Shown here one piece after another: positions 1 through 8,646 of a DNA stretch of 64,000 nucleotides (position 1 is its first letter; every line of letters begins with the position of its first letter). Source of the stretch: UBA5066 sp046331465 (GTDB lineage: Bacteria; Acidobacteriota; Thermoanaerobaculia; UBA5066); assembly GCA_046331465.1 (NCBI GenBank), contig JAXLQV010000002.1, positions 806,001 through 870,000 of the forward strand. The letters are read 5' to 3'. The position numbers and the translations under genes were made by a program. The notes beneath the pieces are model-generated. The model saw only the letters and a program-made list of their open reading frames with translations. It had not been told where the DNA came from and did not search any database.

Positions 1-665
1 CGGCCGCGGTCGTGGCGGAGAAGATCCTGGAGGCCCTCGGAAAGCCGTTCCTCATCGGGGAGCGCGAGTGCCGCGTGGGCGCGAGCATCGGCATCTGCGT
101 CAGCCCCGAGGACGGCGAGGACATGGAGACGCTCCTCGGCCGTGCGGACGCCGCCATGTACGAGAGCAAGGCGAAGGGGAAGAACACGTTCACCCGCCAC
201 CGGTCGGACCAGGAGGCGACGGGGCCGGTGAAGACGCTCCATCTCGACCTGGGACCCGAGCTGGCCACCGGCGTTCCGGTCATCGACCGGCAGCACGCCC
301 GCATGGCGAGCCTCCTGAACCGGGTCGCGGACGCGGTGAAGGGGGGCGAGGGCCCGGAGCGCGTGACCGGGCTGCTCGACGAGCTCGTCGCGTTCACCCG
401 CAATCACTTCGAGACCGAGCAGAGGCTCATGGAGAGGTACGGCTACCCGGAGGCGCTCGCCCACGCGCAGGAGCACCGGCGGCTCCTCGACGACCTCATC
501 AGCATACGGGCCCACGCGGGCGGCGCGAGCGTGATGCTCACGCTCCAGTCGCTCAAGGAGTGGCTCACGAGCCACATCGCCCACGGCGACCGCGAGCTCG
601 GCGAGGCGCTGAACGCCCTCCTCGCGGCGAAGCGGACGGGAGCGCCGGGAGAGACCCCGGGCTGA
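1..665 (+). CDS. GGDEF domain (C-terminal part) fused to bacteriohemerythrin, 5' truncated
   Basis: The open frame runs in from the left edge, so the start and the GGDEF signature itself lie outside the window. The first ~60 residues match the end of a diguanylate cyclase domain (the ASIGICV strand and the ADAAMYESKAKGKN helix). After a short linker comes a hemerythrin-like four-helix bundle with the expected iron ligands: IDRQH, HFETE, HAQEH and HIAHGD. Such fusions are thought to tie c-di-GMP synthesis to oxygen or redox state through a di-iron site. The reading is secure for both domains. Whether the cyclase is active cannot be judged from this fragment. Confidence 0.9.
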   Translation, partial: AAVVAEKILEALGKPFLIGERECRVGASIGICVSPEDGEDMETLLGRADAAMYESKAKGKNTFTRHRSDQEATGPVKTLHLDLGPELATGVPVIDRQHARMASLLNRVADAVKGGEGPERVTGLLDELVAFTRNHFETEQRLMERYGYPEALAHAQEHRRLLDDLISIRAHAGGASVMLTLQSLKEWLTSHIAHGDRELGEALNALLAAKRTGAPGETPG

Positions 666-667
666 GA

Positions 668-692
668 CCGGGGCGCCGGCCGGGCGCCCCGG
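668..692. terminator. GC-rich hairpin between convergent genes
   Basis: A perfect 10-bp stem (668-677 with 683-692, 5-nt loop) starts 3 nt after the stop of the GGDEF-hemerythrin gene and just before the end of the convergent permease gene. There is no U-tract. It probably serves both directions, but this is inferred from position and symmetry only. Confidence 0.5.
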
Positions 693-698
693 CGCGGC

Positions 699-1997
699 CT
701 ACCTCATCGCCTCCATCGGCGAGAGCTTCGCGGCGCGGAGCGCGGGGTAGAGGCCGAAGACGAGGGCGAGGCCGAGCGCGACGCCCCACGCGGCGACGAG
801 GCCGAGCGGGTTCACGACGAGCCCCCACGGGAAGAAGTGCGAGAGCTTCTGGCAGAGGAACGCCCCGCCCACCGTTCCGAGGAGGGCGCCGAGGGAGGCG
901 AGGACGAGCGCCTCGAGGAGGAACTGGAAGAGGATCTCCGAGTCGGAGGCGCCCATCGCCTTGCGCAGGCCGATCTCGTACCGGCGCGAGGAGTAGGAGA
1001 TGAGCATCACGGAGAGGACGCCGACGCCTCCGACGAGGAGGACGGTCCCCGCGAGCGACGTGAGGACGACCTTCCAGTTGCGCATCTCCTCCATGAACTG
1101 CGAGTAGCTCTTCGCCGCCTCGGCGTCGAGGTCCTTGATCTCGGTGTCCTCGATCCCGTGGTGCGCCTGGCGCGCGCGGGAGAGGAGGGCCGACGAGACC
1201 TCTTCGAGGTCCGTCTTCGCCCGGAGCTTCACGGCGAGGTGCGTCAGCTTCCGCTGCGTGTCGAGCCGCACCACGTACGTCTCGAGCGGGACCATCAGGC
1301 CGTTGGCGTCGTAGTAGAGCTCCTCGCTGAAGACCATGAGGGGAGCCGTCACGCCGACGATCCTCCACGGCACCCCTTCGACGACGACGTCCCTCCCGAC
1401 CGGGTCGGCGCCGCCGAACAGCTTCGAGGCGAGCGTGGCGCCGACGACCGCGACCGTGCTCCGCCGGCGGGCGTCGTCCGCCGTCAGGCCGCGCCCGAGA
1501 GCGACCGGGCGGTTCATGAAGACGGCGTAGTCGGGGGTCACGCCCGTGACGAAGATCCGCTCCGTTCCGCCGGCCACGCGGACGGTGGTCCGCTTCGTCG
1601 CCCGCGGCAGGAAGGCCGTCACCTTCGGGTGCGGGGCGGTCAGGCGGGAGAGGTCGTCGAAGCGGAGGCCGGGCGACATCGCGAAGCGCTTCTGGTCCTC
1701 CGTCGTCTTCGGGTCGCGGGCCTGGAGGACGGCCGTGCCGTCCCAGGCGAGGCCGGAGAAGCCGGTCTGGACCTTGTCGATGACGCCGTCGATCACGGAC
1801 GTCAGGACGACGAGCGTGAAGACGCCGAGCATGAGAAGGGTCAGCGTGAGGACGGAGCGGAGCTTGTGGGCCCAGAGCTCGAGGAGGCCGCCCCGGACGA
1901 CCTCGACGACGAGCGAGAGCCGGGCCGGCAGCGAGTCGCGCCGGTCGCGGCGCGGGCGCTCCGCGGCCGCGGTGAGGGCGAGGACGGTACTACTCAT
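699..1997 (-). CDS. MacB/FtsX-type ABC exporter permease (second of two)
   Basis: 432 residues with the FtsX/MacB permease layout: one N-terminal membrane helix (about residues 45-68), a large periplasmic MacB-PCD-like domain (about 70-300), and three C-terminal helices carrying the family motif around YEIGLRKAMGAS. It ends in the usual LSPMEAMR. No ATPase domain is fused. Its start overlaps the stop of the upstream permease gene by 8 bp, so the two are probably translationally coupled. With the ATPase and adaptor genes it forms a tripartite exporter, likely as a heterodimer with the other permease. Substrate unknown; peptides, lipids, lipoproteins and macrolides are all handled by relatives. 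Confidence 0.9.
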   Translation of the reverse strand: MSSTVLALTAAAERPRRDRRDSLPARLSLVVEVVRGGLLELWAHKLRSVLTLTLLMLGVFTLVVLTSVIDGVIDKVQTGFSGLAWDGTAVLQARDPKTTEDQKRFAMSPGLRFDDLSRLTAPHPKVTAFLPRATKRTTVRVAGGTERIFVTGVTPDYAVFMNRPVALGRGLTADDARRRSTVAVVGATLASKLFGGADPVGRDVVVEGVPWRIVGVTAPLMVFSEELYYDANGLMVPLETYVVRLDTQRKLTHLAVKLRAKTDLEEVSSALLSRARQAHHGIEDTEIKDLDAEAAKSYSQFMEEMRNWKVVLTSLAGTVLLVGGVGVLSVMLISYSSRRYEIGLRKAMGASDSEILFQFLLEALVLASLGALLGTVGGAFLCQKLSHFFPWGLVVNPLGLVAAWGVALGLALVFGLYPALRAAKLSPMEAMR

Positions 1998-3240
1998 ACC
2001 TGAGGGCTTCCATGGGCGAGAGGCGCGAGGCCTTCCACGCCGGGAAGAGCGCGAAGACGAAACCGAAGGCGCTCGCGACGAAGAACGCCGCGAGGAAGCT
2101 CTTCGGGGCGAGGAAGAGCGGGATGTCGAGGAAGACGCAGATCCCCCGGGAGAAGCCGATGCCGACGACGAGGCCGACGAGGCTGCCGAGCGTGGTGAGG
2201 AGGAGCGCCTCCGTCATGAAGGCCTTGAAGACCTCGGCCCCCGAGGCACCGATCGCCATCCGCACCCCGATCTCCCGCACGCGCTCCCTGAGGCTCGCGA
2301 GCTGGATGTTCACGTTCACCATGCCGCCGCCGATCAGGGAGAGGATCCCGGCGAGCATGAAGATCATGTCGTAGACCGCCCCCTGGCTCTGGCGCTTGCG
2401 GATGCGGGCCGCGATGTCGTCGATCCTCACGTCCTCCTGCTGGCGGTGGTTCGACTTCAGGAGCGAGGCGAGGTCGCGCGCGAAGCCCTCGATCAGGTTC
2501 AGCTCGGGGATCTTGAACGTGACCCGGTCGACGCGGGCGTAGACGTCCCCCTGCATCCGCGTCGCGACGAGCCGCGAGGGGACGGCGACGATCCGGTTCC
2601 GCCACGCGAAGGCGTTCGGCTCGCCGTCCCTCCACCGGAAGACGAGCTCGCGGAGCGTGCCGACGACGACGACCTGGACGTCGCCGAGGCGCATCGACTG
2701 GCCGACGGCGTCGCCCGACGGGAAGAAGACGGACGCGGCCTCGGCGCCGAGGAGGCAGACCGGCGCGCCGGACGCGAGCTCCGTCGAGGAGAAGGCGCGG
2801 CCCCTCTCCACGTCGTAGCCGTTGAGAGGGAGGAAGTCGCCTCCGATGCCGCTGACCTGGCGCTCCTGGTCGGCGAACGGCGAGCGGAGGCGGGCGCGGG
2901 CGTAGCGCTGGACGCTCGTCGCGTGGACCGCCTTCCGGTTCATCTCCTCGCCCTCGACGGCGTCCTCGTTCCGAAGGCCCAGGTTCGCCCGCTCGAGCGC
3001 GGTGACGCTCCCGTCGCGGGCGACGGCCGCGGGCTGGACGTTCAGGCGCTCGATGCCGCCGAGCTTCCGCCAGCGCTCGTCGGAGCGCCGCTGGTGGCTG
3101 TCCGAGATCGCGAAGCCGCCGAGGACGGACGCGACGCCGACCATGATGCCGAGCGCCTGCAGCGCCGACCGCCCGGGGTTCTCCCGGATCTCGATCCAGG
3201 CCTCGGCGACCCGCTGGCGGAAGGCGCCGGAGAGCCGCAC
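1990..3240 (-). CDS. MacB/FtsX-type ABC exporter permease (first of two)
   Basis: 416 residues with an N-terminal membrane helix (about 25-48), a periplasmic MacB-PCD-like domain, and three C-terminal helices with the motif VREIGVRMAIGAS, ending LSPMEALRYE. It resembles the next gene in architecture but not closely in sequence, so the pair looks like an old duplication specialised as a heterodimer. It begins 1 nt after the ATPase stop codon and overlaps the next permease by 8 bp. The whole set reads as one minus-strand operon from about 5154 to 699. Confidence 0.9.
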   Translation of the reverse strand: MRLSGAFRQRVAEAWIEIRENPGRSALQALGIMVGVASVLGGFAISDSHQRRSDERWRKLGGIERLNVQPAAVARDGSVTALERANLGLRNEDAVEGEEMNRKAVHATSVQRYARARLRSPFADQERQVSGIGGDFLPLNGYDVERGRAFSSTELASGAPVCLLGAEAASVFFPSGDAVGQSMRLGDVQVVVVGTLRELVFRWRDGEPNAFAWRNRIVAVPSRLVATRMQGDVYARVDRVTFKIPELNLIEGFARDLASLLKSNHRQQEDVRIDDIAARIRKRQSQGAVYDMIFMLAGILSLIGGGMVNVNIQLASLRERVREIGVRMAIGASGAEVFKAFMTEALLLTTLGSLVGLVVGIGFSRGICVFLDIPLFLAPKSFLAAFFVASAFGFVFALFPAWKASRLSPMEALRYE

Positions 3241-3241
3241 G

Positions 3242-3931
3242 TCACGCCGCCTTCGCCTCGTGGAGGCGGACGAGGCCGTCGTACAGCTCGACGCGCCGCC
3301 CGGCGAGGGCCGCGATCGAGGCGTCGTGCGTGACGAGGACGACGGTGTGCCCCTGCCGGTGCAGCTCCTGGAAGAGGCCGAGGACCTCGGCCCCCGTCTT
3401 CGAGTCGAGCGCCCCCGTCGGCTCGTCGGCGAGGAGGAGCGCCGGGCGGTTCGCGAGCGCCCGCGCGATGGCGACGCGCTGTCTCTGCCCGCCGGAGAGC
3501 TCCGACGGGAGGCGGTTCGCCTTCTCCGGGATCCCGACCTTCTCGAGGAGCTCGAGCGCGCGCTCCCTCCGCTCGCGGCCGCCGACGCCGGCGTAGAGCA
3601 TCGGCAGCTCGACGTTCCGGGAGACGGTCGCCTTCGGCAGGAGGTTGTAGGTCTGGAAGACGAAGCCGACCTTCTCGTTCCGGATGCGCGCCAGGGCGCT
3701 TCCCGAGAGCCCCTCGACGGGGTGGCCGTCCAGGGCGTAGGTCCCGGCGGTGGGGGAGTCGAGGCAGCCGAGGATCGCCATGAGCGTCGACTTCCCGGAG
3801 CCCGAGGGGCCGACGAGCGCGACGAACTCGCCGCGGGCGACGTCGAGGTCGATCCCCCGGAGGGCGTGGACGGCGTTCCCGTTCACGCCGAAGACCTTCG
3901 TGAGGGCGCGGGTCTCGATGACGGCGCTCAT
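3242..3931 (-). CDS. ABC exporter ATP-binding protein (LolD/MacB family)
   Basis: 229 residues, the normal length for a stand-alone LolD/MacB-type ATPase. Visible motifs: Walker A GPSGSGKST, Q-loop FQTYNLLP, signature LSGGQRQRVAIARAL, Walker B LLLADEPTGALD and the switch histidine in LVTHD. It powers the two FtsX-type permeases encoded directly downstream. The ATG at 3931 was chosen because it lies 2 nt after the adaptor stop and gives the standard N-terminus (MSAVIETRALTKVFG). The frame stays open further upstream, but that part is only a shadow of the adaptor gene. Confidence 0.94.
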   Translation of the reverse strand: MSAVIETRALTKVFGVNGNAVHALRGIDLDVARGEFVALVGPSGSGKSTLMAILGCLDSPTAGTYALDGHPVEGLSGSALARIRNEKVGFVFQTYNLLPKATVSRNVELPMLYAGVGGRERRERALELLEKVGIPEKANRLPSELSGGQRQRVAIARALANRPALLLADEPTGALDSKTGAEVLGLFQELHRQGHTVVLVTHDASIAALAGRRVELYDGLVRLHEAKAA

Positions 3932-3933
3932 GG

Positions 3934-5154
3934 TCAGTTGTCCTCGTCCTTCTCGACCTTCTTCCGGGTCGGGTCCTCGAGGCAGACCTTGTCGCCCGTC
4001 GAGAGGCCCGCGAGGACCTCGACGCGCTCGAGCGTCGCGATTCCCGCCTTCACCGGCACCGGGTTGAAGTAGTCCTTCCAGTTCTCGGAGAGCCAGACGA
4101 ACTTCGCGCGGCCCGCGAGCCCTTCCTTCGCCTTCGCGATCGCCTTCGGGTCGAGGTCCTTCTTGAGGACGAAGGCCACCGTCTGGCCGTCGCGCTTCTG
4201 CAGCGCCTCGAGGGGGAGCGAGAGCGCCTTCTCGCGCTTCTCGCCGAGGATCTCGACGTTCGCGCTCATCCCGGTCCGGAACGCCTCGCCGAGCTCGTCG
4301 AGGGCGACCTCGATCTCGAAGACCTTGATCTTCTCGACGAGCGTCGCCGCCGGGGCGACGAAGCGGACCTTCCCCGCGAAGACCTTCTGCGGGTAGGCGT
4401 CGAGCGTGATCCGCACCGGCTGCCCCACCGAGACCTTCGCGATGTCGACCTCGTTCAGGTTCACCTTCACGATGAGCGACTTCAGGTCGGCGACCGTGAA
4501 GAGGACCGTCCCGGCGTTGAACGAGGAGACGCCCGAGGTGACCGTCTCGCCGAGCTCGACGCCGCGCTTGATGACGACGCCCCCCATCGGGCTCGTCACG
4601 CGCGCGACCTGCGAGGCGCCTGCGGAGGAGATCGGGATGCCGTGGTCCTCGACGATCCGGTAGCGCGCCCGCGCGGCCTTGAGCGCCTCGGCGGCGACGT
4701 CGCGGCGGGCGACGAAGTCCCGGAGCGTCTCGTGGCCGACGAGCCCGGCGTCCCAGAGCGCCTGCTGGGCCTTCAGCTGGCGCTCGGCGTCCTTCAGGTT
4801 CAGCTCGGCCTGCGAGAGGGAGGAGTTCACCTCCGAGAGCGACTGCGCCTGAGTGACGTCGGGCTCGACCTCGGCGAGGACGTCCCCCGGCTTCACGACC
4901 GCGCCCTCCCTCACGTTCAGCTTCACGACCCGGCCGGAGACGACGGACTTGACGTCCACCTTCGTCACCGGGTCGACGACTCCGACCTCCCGGACGCTCA
5001 CCTGGAGGTCCTCGGCGGTGACGGTCCCGAGCCGGAACGGGAGGTTCTCGGCCGAGGCGGCCGGCTTCTCCTTGCCGTTCCGCGAGGCGAGGACGACGCC
5101 GCCGCCGACGAGGGTGATTCCGATGGCCGAGACGAGGATCCACTTCTTCTTCAT
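3934..5154 (-). CDS. Periplasmic adaptor (membrane fusion protein) of MacA/HlyD type
   Basis: 406 residues. The N-terminus is a short basic segment followed by a membrane anchor (about residues 5-24). A barrel-sandwich/lipoyl half follows (VVSGRVVKLNVREGAVVKPGD), then an alpha-hairpin coiled coil (about 105-175), the second lipoyl half and a beta-barrel domain. This is the MacA-like adaptor that links the inner-membrane ABC exporter to an outer-membrane channel. No TolC-like gene is in the window. First gene of the exporter operon, with 2 nt separating it from the ATPase gene. The ATG at 5154 gives the MKKKW start expected of an exported protein. It diverges from the histidine kinase gene. 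Confidence 0.92.
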   Translation of the reverse strand: MKKKWILVSAIGITLVGGGVVLASRNGKEKPAASAENLPFRLGTVTAEDLQVSVREVGVVDPVTKVDVKSVVSGRVVKLNVREGAVVKPGDVLAEVEPDVTQAQSLSEVNSSLSQAELNLKDAERQLKAQQALWDAGLVGHETLRDFVARRDVAAEALKAARARYRIVEDHGIPISSAGASQVARVTSPMGGVVIKRGVELGETVTSGVSSFNAGTVLFTVADLKSLIVKVNLNEVDIAKVSVGQPVRITLDAYPQKVFAGKVRFVAPAATLVEKIKVFEIEVALDELGEAFRTGMSANVEILGEKREKALSLPLEALQKRDGQTVAFVLKKDLDPKAIAKAKEGLAGRAKFVWLSENWKDYFNPVPVKAGIATLERVEVLAGLSTGDKVCLEDPTRKKVEKDEDN

Positions 5155-5339
5155 GGCGCGCACTCCGAGAACGTCGAGCCCGTGACCGGGCGCTTTTCCC
5201 TTCGGGCGGGAGGTTCCGGCGAAGGTCATCTGGCGATACGGAGGTGCCGGGGGAAGGTTCAAATGGGAGGGGGAAGCGTGGCGAAACGTCACACTCGCCG
5301 GTCCCGGCGGGCGCTCGCGGCTTCCCGCGGCCTTCCTGC

Positions 5340-5345
5340 TATGGT
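5340..5345 (+). promoter_or_regulatory. Extended -10-like element (TGC TATGGT)
   Basis: A TGC-TATGGT sequence ends 7 nt before the ATG at 5353. That distance would place the transcription start at or next to the start codon. No convincing -35 box or Shine-Dalgarno was seen. The reading also explains why the in-frame ATG at 5341 is unlikely to be the start, because it lies inside the hexamer. Confidence 0.4.
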
Positions 5346-5352
5346 CCCGCCG

Positions 5353-8300
5353 ATGGCGCCCGGCCCGCGCGCTCTCACCCTCGGGCTTCTCGCAGCCCTC
5401 CTGGCGTCCGCCCCCGCGGCGGCTCTCGACCCCGCGAAGGCGGTCACCCAGTACCGGCACGAGGTCTGGAGAACCCGCGACGGGCTCCCGCAGAGCTCGG
5501 CGGAGGCGCTCGTCCAGACGCGCGACGGCTACCTCTGGGTCGGAACGCAGGAGGGGCTGGCCCGGTTCGACGGCGCCCGCTTCGCCGTCTTCGACAAGTC
5601 GACGACCCCCGAGCTGCGCCACAACCGGGTCCTCGCCCTCCTCGAGGACCGCCGCGGCCGGCTCTGGCTCGGGACGGAAGGGGGCGGCCTCACCGTGGTC
5701 GACGAGGAACGGTTCCGGACGTTCGGCCGGACCGACGGCCTCGCGAGCGACATCGTGCGCGCCCTTGCGGAGGACGGCGAGGGGACCCTCTGGGTCGGGA
5801 CGGACGACGGACTCCTCGCCCGCGACGAGAAGGCGTTCACCCCGTGGGGTCCCGCGGACGGCCTCCCCGCGGGCGCGGTCCGGGCGCTCGCCGTCGACCC
5901 TGCGGGGACGCTCTGGGCCGGCACGGCGCAGGGCCTCTACCGGCGCTCCGGCCGCCGCTTCGTCCCGGCGCCCCTTCACGAGGCGGTCCTCTCCCTCCAC
6001 GCGTCGTCCGACGGGGCGCTCCTCGCCGGGACGTCGCACGGCCTGAGGCTCCTCCGCGACGGGCGCGTCGAGGCGTTCGGGACCGCGGAGGGGCTCCCGG
6101 GCGAGACCGTCAACTGCGCGCTGCGCGACCGTCGCGGGGCGGTCTGGATCGGCACGTCGCAGGGGCTCGCCCGCTGGTCGGGCGGACGGATGGCGACCTT
6201 CGGCCCCGCGCAGGGGCTCTCGAACGGGAACGTCCTCTCCCTCCTCGAGGACCGCGAGGGGACGCTCTGGGTGGGGACGCAGGACGGCGGCCTCAACAAG
6301 CTCTCCGACGCGTCGTTCACGCCGTGGGGGGTGAAGGAAGGCCTCTCGGCGGAGGTCGCCTGGGCCGTCTTCGTCGACCGGGACGGCGCCGTCTGGTCGG
6401 GGACCGACTCGGCCGGCGTGAACGTGAGGAGGGGCGACCGCGTCACGACGATCGGCGTCGCCGAGGGGCTCGCGGCGCCGGGGGTCCAGGCGATCTGGCA
6501 GCACCCCGACGGCTCCGTCTGGCTCGGGACGCGGGGCGGCGGCGTCTCGGTCGTGCGGGGCGGGAAGGTCGTCCGAACGATCCGGAAGGTCGACGGCCTC
6601 GCGGGCGACTCGATCTCCGCGATCGCCGGGACGCGCGACGGGAGCATCTTCCTCGGCTCCCGCGGCGCGGGGCTGACGCGCCTGACGCCGGACGGCCGCT
6701 TCACGAGGTACGGGGCGGCGGACGGCCTCCTGAACGGGACGGTCCACGCCCTCCACGAGGACCGGGACGGGAACCTCTGGATCGCGACGAACGGCGCCGG
6801 CCTCTTCAGGTTCGACGGGGGCCGCTTCACGCGCTTCGGGAGGGAGCAGGGGCTCTCGATCGAGATCGTGAACACGATCCACGAGGGGGAGGACGGGACG
6901 CTCTGGGTCGGGACCTACGGCGGCGGCCTGAACCGCTTCCGCGACGGCCTCTTCAGCGCCGTCACGACGCGCGAGGGGCTCTTCGACGACGCCGTCTTCG
7001 CGATCCTCCCGGACGGCCGCGGCAACCTCTGGATCTCGTGCAACCGGGGCATCTACGCCGTCTCGCTCCGCGAGCTCGAGGCGCTCGCCCGGGGCGTCTC
7101 CCGCCGCGTCTCCTGCCGCCCGTTCGGCACGGAGGACGGGATGCGCAACCGGGAGTGCAACGGCGCGAACCAGCCGGCGGGCGCCCGGGGGCCGGACGGT
7201 CGTCTCCACTTCCCGACGATCGAGGGGGTCGTCTCGGTCGACCCGTCGGCCCTCTTCCGGAACCCCGTGCCGCCGCCGGTGAGGATCGAGGAGGCGCGGA
7301 TCGACGACGAGCCGAGGCCGACCCGGGCGTTCCTCGAGCTCCCGCCCGGGGCCGAGCGGTTCGAGTTCCACTACACCGCCCTCAGTCTCCGGGTGCCGTC
7401 GCGGGTGAGGTTCCGGCTCCGGCTCGAGGGGGCCGACCGCGAGTGGGTGGACGTCGGGACGCGCCGCACGGCCTGGTACACGAACCTCTCTCCCGGCTCG
7501 TACACGTTCCGCGTCGCGGCCGCGAACGAGGACGGGGTCTGGAACGAGGGGGAGGCGTCGTTCTCGTTCCGCATCCGGCCCCGCCTCGACCAGAGGCCGG
7601 TCTTCTGGCTCCTCGCCGGGACGTTCGCGCTCGCGGTCGCCTACACGGTCTACCGCTTCCGCGTCGCCCGGCTCGAGGCGCGCGAGCGGGAGCTCGTCCA
7701 GATCGTCGACGAGCGGACGTTCAGCCTCCGGGAGGAGAAGGAGCGGACCGAGCGGGCGCTCCGGGAGGCGGAGCGGCAGCGCGAGAGGGCCGAGGAGGCC
7801 TTCCGGGCCGCCGAGGAGGCGAACCGGACGAAGAGCCACTTCCTCGCGGCGACGAGCCACGAGATCCGGACGCCGCTGAACGCGATCCTCGGCTACAGCG
7901 AGCTCGTCGCCGAGGAGCTCGCCGAGCAGGGGCTCGAGGGGATCGCGCCGGACGTCGGGAGGATCCACGCCGCCGGCAAGCACCTCCTCGGCCTCGTCAA
8001 CGACATCCTCGACCTGTCGCGCCTCGAGGCGGGCAAGCTCGACCTCTACCCCGAGGAGCTCGACGTCGCGCCGCTCGTCGCGGACGTCGTCGCGACGATG
8101 CGCCCCCTCGCGGAGCGGAACCGCAACACGCTCGTCGTCGAGGGGGCGGAGTCGGCCGGGCGCTTCTTCGCCGACCCCGCCCGCGTGCGCCAGATCCTCC
8201 TGAACCTCCTCGCGAACGCCGCCAAGTTCACCCACGACGGGGAGGTCGCGCTCCGGGTCTTCCGGACGGGGACCGGCGAGACCGCGCGGGTCGTCTTCTC

Positions 8301-8571
8301 CGTGACGGACACGGGAATCGGCATGACCGACGAGCAGATCGCGCGCCTCTTCCGGGCGTTCGAGCAGGCCGACCCGCAGGTGACGCGGCGGTTCGGGGGG
8401 ACCGGCCTCGGGCTCGTCATCACGCGGCGGCTCGCCCGGATGATGGGGGGGGACGTCGTCGTCGCGAGCCGCCCCGACGAGGGCTCGACGTTCACCGTCG
8501 ACCTTCCGGCCCACGCCGGTCCTGTTTCGGGATCTCCCGAATCGGAGAGGGGTTCTCAGGACGGTGTGTAA
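5353..8571 (+). CDS. Two-component-regulator propeller sensor histidine kinase
   Basis: 1072 residues. Signal peptide (about 1-25), then a periplasmic beta-propeller made of about 13 Reg_prop repeats with the core LWVGT..GGL (about 30-600), a Y_Y_Y domain (about 655-730), one membrane helix (about 750-770), a coiled coil, HisKA with phospho-acceptor H836 in SHEIRTPLN, and an HATPase_c domain with N955 and G-boxes DTGIGM and GTGLGL. There is no receiver domain and no response-regulator gene next door, so this is an orphan kinase. Relatives in Bacteroidetes often sense polysaccharide fragments; the ligand here is unknown. The start at 5353 fits both the signal peptide and the upstream -10-like element. 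Confidence 0.92.
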   Translation: MAPGPRALTLGLLAALLASAPAAALDPAKAVTQYRHEVWRTRDGLPQSSAEALVQTRDGYLWVGTQEGLARFDGARFAVFDKSTTPELRHNRVLALLEDRRGRLWLGTEGGGLTVVDEERFRTFGRTDGLASDIVRALAEDGEGTLWVGTDDGLLARDEKAFTPWGPADGLPAGAVRALAVDPAGTLWAGTAQGLYRRSGRRFVPAPLHEAVLSLHASSDGALLAGTSHGLRLLRDGRVEAFGTAEGLPGETVNCALRDRRGAVWIGTSQGLARWSGGRMATFGPAQGLSNGNVLSLLEDREGTLWVGTQDGGLNKLSDASFTPWGVKEGLSAEVAWAVFVDRDGAVWSGTDSAGVNVRRGDRVTTIGVAEGLAAPGVQAIWQHPDGSVWLGTRGGGVSVVRGGKVVRTIRKVDGLAGDSISAIAGTRDGSIFLGSRGAGLTRLTPDGRFTRYGAADGLLNGTVHALHEDRDGNLWIATNGAGLFRFDGGRFTRFGREQGLSIEIVNTIHEGEDGTLWVGTYGGGLNRFRDGLFSAVTTREGLFDDAVFAILPDGRGNLWISCNRGIYAVSLRELEALARGVSRRVSCRPFGTEDGMRNRECNGANQPAGARGPDGRLHFPTIEGVVSVDPSALFRNPVPPPVRIEEARIDDEPRPTRAFLELPPGAERFEFHYTALSLRVPSRVRFRLRLEGADREWVDVGTRRTAWYTNLSPGSYTFRVAAANEDGVWNEGEASFSFRIRPRLDQRPVFWLLAGTFALAVAYTVYRFRVARLEARERELVQIVDERTFSLREEKERTERALREAERQRERAEEAFRAAEEANRTKSHFLAATSHEIRTPLNAILGYSELVAEELAEQGLEGIAPDVGRIHAAGKHLLGLVNDILDLSRLEAGKLDLYPEELDVAPLVADVVATMRPLAERNRNTLVVEGAESAGRFFADPARVRQILLNLLANAAKFTHDGEVALRVFRTGTGETARVVFSVTDTGIGMTDEQIARLFRAFEQADPQVTRRFGGTGLGLVITRRLARMMGGDVVVASRPDEGSTFTVDLPAHAGPVSGSPESERGSQDGV

Positions 8572-8618
8572 AGTGTAGCTCCGACCCCTGCGGGGTTCCG
8601 GGGCGCGTCGGCGCGGCC

Positions 8619-8624
8619 TAGAAT
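8619..8624 (+). promoter_or_regulatory. -10-like element TAGAAT upstream of the COG2403 GTPase gene
   Basis: TAGAAT lies 22 nt before the ATG at 8647. Between them is an AAGGAG Shine-Dalgarno sequence (about 8632-8637), so this gene appears to have a normal short leader. No clear -35 box. Confidence 0.45.
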
Positions 8625-8646
8625 GCGGCCCAAGGAGACTTCCTCT

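Noticed and set aside
5341..5352. ATG at 5341 as the histidine kinase start
   Set aside because: It falls inside the extended -10-like element and adds only four residues before a clean signal peptide at 5353.
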